A DNA stretch of 6,755 bases, taken from NCBI GenBank assembly GCA_020059785.1, contig JAGVBL010000392.1, positions 1 to 6,755 of the forward strand, given 5' to 3'. Under the pieces are notes generated by a model that was not told where the DNA came from, did no database searches, and saw only the letters and a list, made by a program, of their open reading frames with translations. Made by a program: the position numbers and the translations under genes. Source of the DNA: Ignavibacteriales bacterium (GTDB lineage Bacteria > Bacteroidota > Ignavibacteria > Ignavibacteriales > Melioribacteraceae). Shown here one piece after another: positions 5,669 to 6,755 of the stretch. The first letter of the stretch is position 1. Every line of letters begins with the position of its first letter.

Positions 5669-6358
5669 CTATTTTTTCGTGAGAATAAATTCTTTTTTTA
5701 ATTTGTCCAGCAGCCTATCAATTCCGTTAGAAATTGAAAGATCAAGTGGTGGATAACCAAGTACTGCTAAATACGATGAATAGCGCACTTTGTAACTAGC
5801 TTTGCAATCAATATTTGCTCCCCATAACACACTCCCATCAAGAAGTGATACCATAAAGTAATTGAAATTAGCAGCAGTAGTAATAACAAAAGTAGAAAAC
5901 ATTCCCAGCTTAGTATCTGCATAGTAATAGTTACTGTAGTCAAAGACATTCCCAATTATTATTGCATCACAATTTTGTGACTTTAAAAACTGTCCTAATG
6001 GAGTTACATAAAAAGAATCTAAGTCGATACGGAAACTCTCTCTTATCGAAATTAATTGGTCCGATATTGTTGAAGAGTCTGAAGAAGTGATTTTATCAAT
6101 GTCTACCAGGTTATATGAATTCAACTCTGCTAAATTGTTATAAAAATAATTGGTTGAATAAAATGTTCCTAAATTGGTAGTATCGTCATTAGCCATCGGA
6201 AGGAGTGCTATAGTCTCAATTTTGTAATCTTTGAAGTTAGGTGCGATGTAGAATTCTTTAATTTCGTTCCCCTCTTCAATGTACTTACATTGACTAAGTG
6301 AAAAAATTAAAAAGGGCAAAGGGATTGCCAGACTCTTAAGCAGATTAAATTTCCCCAT
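5669..6358 (-). CDS. Putative lipoprotein, family not recognised
   Basis: A 229-residue protein with a classic export start: basic MGKFNLLK, a hydrophobic run of about 13 residues, then SLSQC. C24 is a plausible lipidation site, although Gln just before it is unusual for a lipobox; if it is not lipidated, this is a secreted or anchored protein. The rest has alternating strands and helices: YKIETIALLPM, LVDIDKI, CDAIIIGNVFDY, NYFMVSLLDGSVLWGANID and a charged C-terminal helix. The pattern of a hydrophobic strand ending in LLP, an acidic DAIIIG strand and a DGSVLW hairpin recalls small periplasmic lipoproteins of the CsgG/LpoB/GNA1162 type; that is only a fold-level guess. AGGA seven bases before the ATG supports the start. 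A dead paralogue lies directly downstream. Confidence 0.8.
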   Translation of the reverse strand: MGKFNLLKSLAIPLPFLIFSLSQCKYIEEGNEIKEFYIAPNFKDYKIETIALLPMANDDTTNLGTFYSTNYFYNNLAELNSYNLVDIDKITSSDSSTISDQLISIRESFRIDLDSFYVTPLGQFLKSQNCDAIIIGNVFDYSNYYYADTKLGMFSTFVITTAANFNYFMVSLLDGSVLWGANIDCKASYKVRYSSYLAVLGYPPLDLSISNGIDRLLDKLKKEFILTKK

Positions 6359-6445
6359 GTTTTTATCCTATAATAAATAGTTAGAACAATTTCATATTTA
6401 ATCTATTTTATGATATTCAAAAAAACAAGTCTTTAAATAATTCAC

Positions 6446-6465
6446 AATTTTAACTGGCTAAAATT
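6446..6465 (-). terminator. Weak AT-rich hairpin after the amidohydrolase gene
   Basis: AATTTTA at 6446-6452 and TAAAATT at 6459-6465 form a perfect 7-bp stem around ACTGGC, overlapping the stop codon of the minus-strand amidohydrolase. The stem has no G-C pair and no immediate T-tract follows on the minus strand, so it would be weak. It could assist termination or be chance. Confidence 0.2.
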
Positions 6466-6755
6466 AATTTCCACTTAAAAGTTCGTAGGCTGATTCTGTT
6501 ATTGTAAATACTCCGGTTTTAATTGTCCTCTCGTAATCAGGATTGAAATCAGCGGAATGCAGAATCGGCGTCTTTATTCCTTTTGAAATTTTATCCATAG
6601 TTTCTTTTTTCTCGGAACCTACCCACAACATTAAGCTTGGTACTTTTTCTTTTGTTCTACCGTAATTAGAAAAGTCTTCCGCTGCTGTCCATTGTGAAGT
6701 CTGGAATATTTTATCATCACCAAGTTTAATTGCCAGTAACTGCACTATTCGTTCG
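6464..6755 (-). CDS. M20-family amidohydrolase/peptidase, C-terminal part
   Basis: The final ~96 residues of a metal-dependent hydrolase; the frame stays open to the window edge, so the gene starts beyond 6755. The GTG at 6745 is an internal valine (the upstream codons read E-R-I), not a start. The visible part matches the end of M20D N-acyl-amino-acid amidohydrolases: TAAEDFSNY corresponds to the family's xAEDF motif, VPSLMLWVG to the VPGxxxxLG strand, and ILHSADFNPDYERTIKTGV to the HSPxFdxde segment whose His helps bind the dinuclear zinc site. These enzymes remove acyl or amino-acid groups from amide-linked substrates; the substrate here cannot be told. About 280-300 residues, including most metal ligands, lie outside. 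The gene is upstream of and co-oriented with the lipoprotein gene, but a 105-bp gap with a separate ribosome site argues against tight coupling. Confidence 0.8.
   Translation of the reverse strand, partial: ERIVQLLAIKLGDDKIFQTSQWTAAEDFSNYGRTKEKVPSLMLWVGSEKKETMDKISKGIKTPILHSADFNPDYERTIKTGVFTITESAYELLSGN

Noticed and set aside
5767..5955. Minus-strand leucine-rich 62-residue open frame that looks like a membrane peptide
   Set aside because: Fully contained in the putative lipoprotein gene in another frame; the Leu run comes from the reading of repeated GTAGTAATAAC-like sequence.

Overview
This AT-rich 6.8 kb window looks like chromosome from the Bacteroidota/Chlorobiota side of the tree, most plausibly Ignavibacteria. 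The reasons are the Bacteroidota-type DnaE finger motifs, a TTG/TAnnTTTG promoter ahead of a tRNA, and the intergenic 8-nt GTGACAAA-type and AATCTGCG repeats. This placement is inference; no rRNA or other taxonomic marker is present. I see no convincing new multi-gene system. The window is mostly a record of decay: a damaged SOS mutagenesis locus, an insertion-sequence remnant fused to it, and a dead duplicate of a lipoprotein gene.

Left part (1-652): no gene. It holds repeats: a 34/35-bp direct repeat, an imperfect hairpin, a purine tract, an 8-nt-period tandem array and a pair of AATCTGCG repeats.

SOS locus (653-3378): an apparently intact Y-family DNA polymerase IV (dinB) on the minus strand faces away from a dnaE-type replicative/translesion polymerase alpha subunit on the plus strand. 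The short spacer holds two overlapping, oppositely oriented TATAAT boxes and a 16-bp imperfect palindrome that resembles a LexA operator. The arrangement suggests a divergent, damage-inducible pair. However, dnaE is a pseudogene: the PHP domain and catalytic palm are absent, an out-of-frame internal deletion (net length 2 mod 3) lies near 2384-2391, and the 3' end runs into transposase sequence.

Insertion-sequence remnant (about 3379-4090): the C-terminal two thirds of an IS3-type DDE transposase. It is fused in frame to the dnaE remnant, lacks its 5' end, has Asn where the first catalytic Asp is expected, and is frameshifted by an 11-bp tandem duplication.

Right part (4170-6755): an NADPH/F420-oxidoreductase-like gene; tRNA-Leu(CAA) with its own promoter and terminator; two tandem related genes on the minus strand, one an intact putative lipoprotein and the other a nonsense-mutated copy whose last codons overlap the tRNA terminator; and the 3' end of an M20-family amidohydrolase running off the window.
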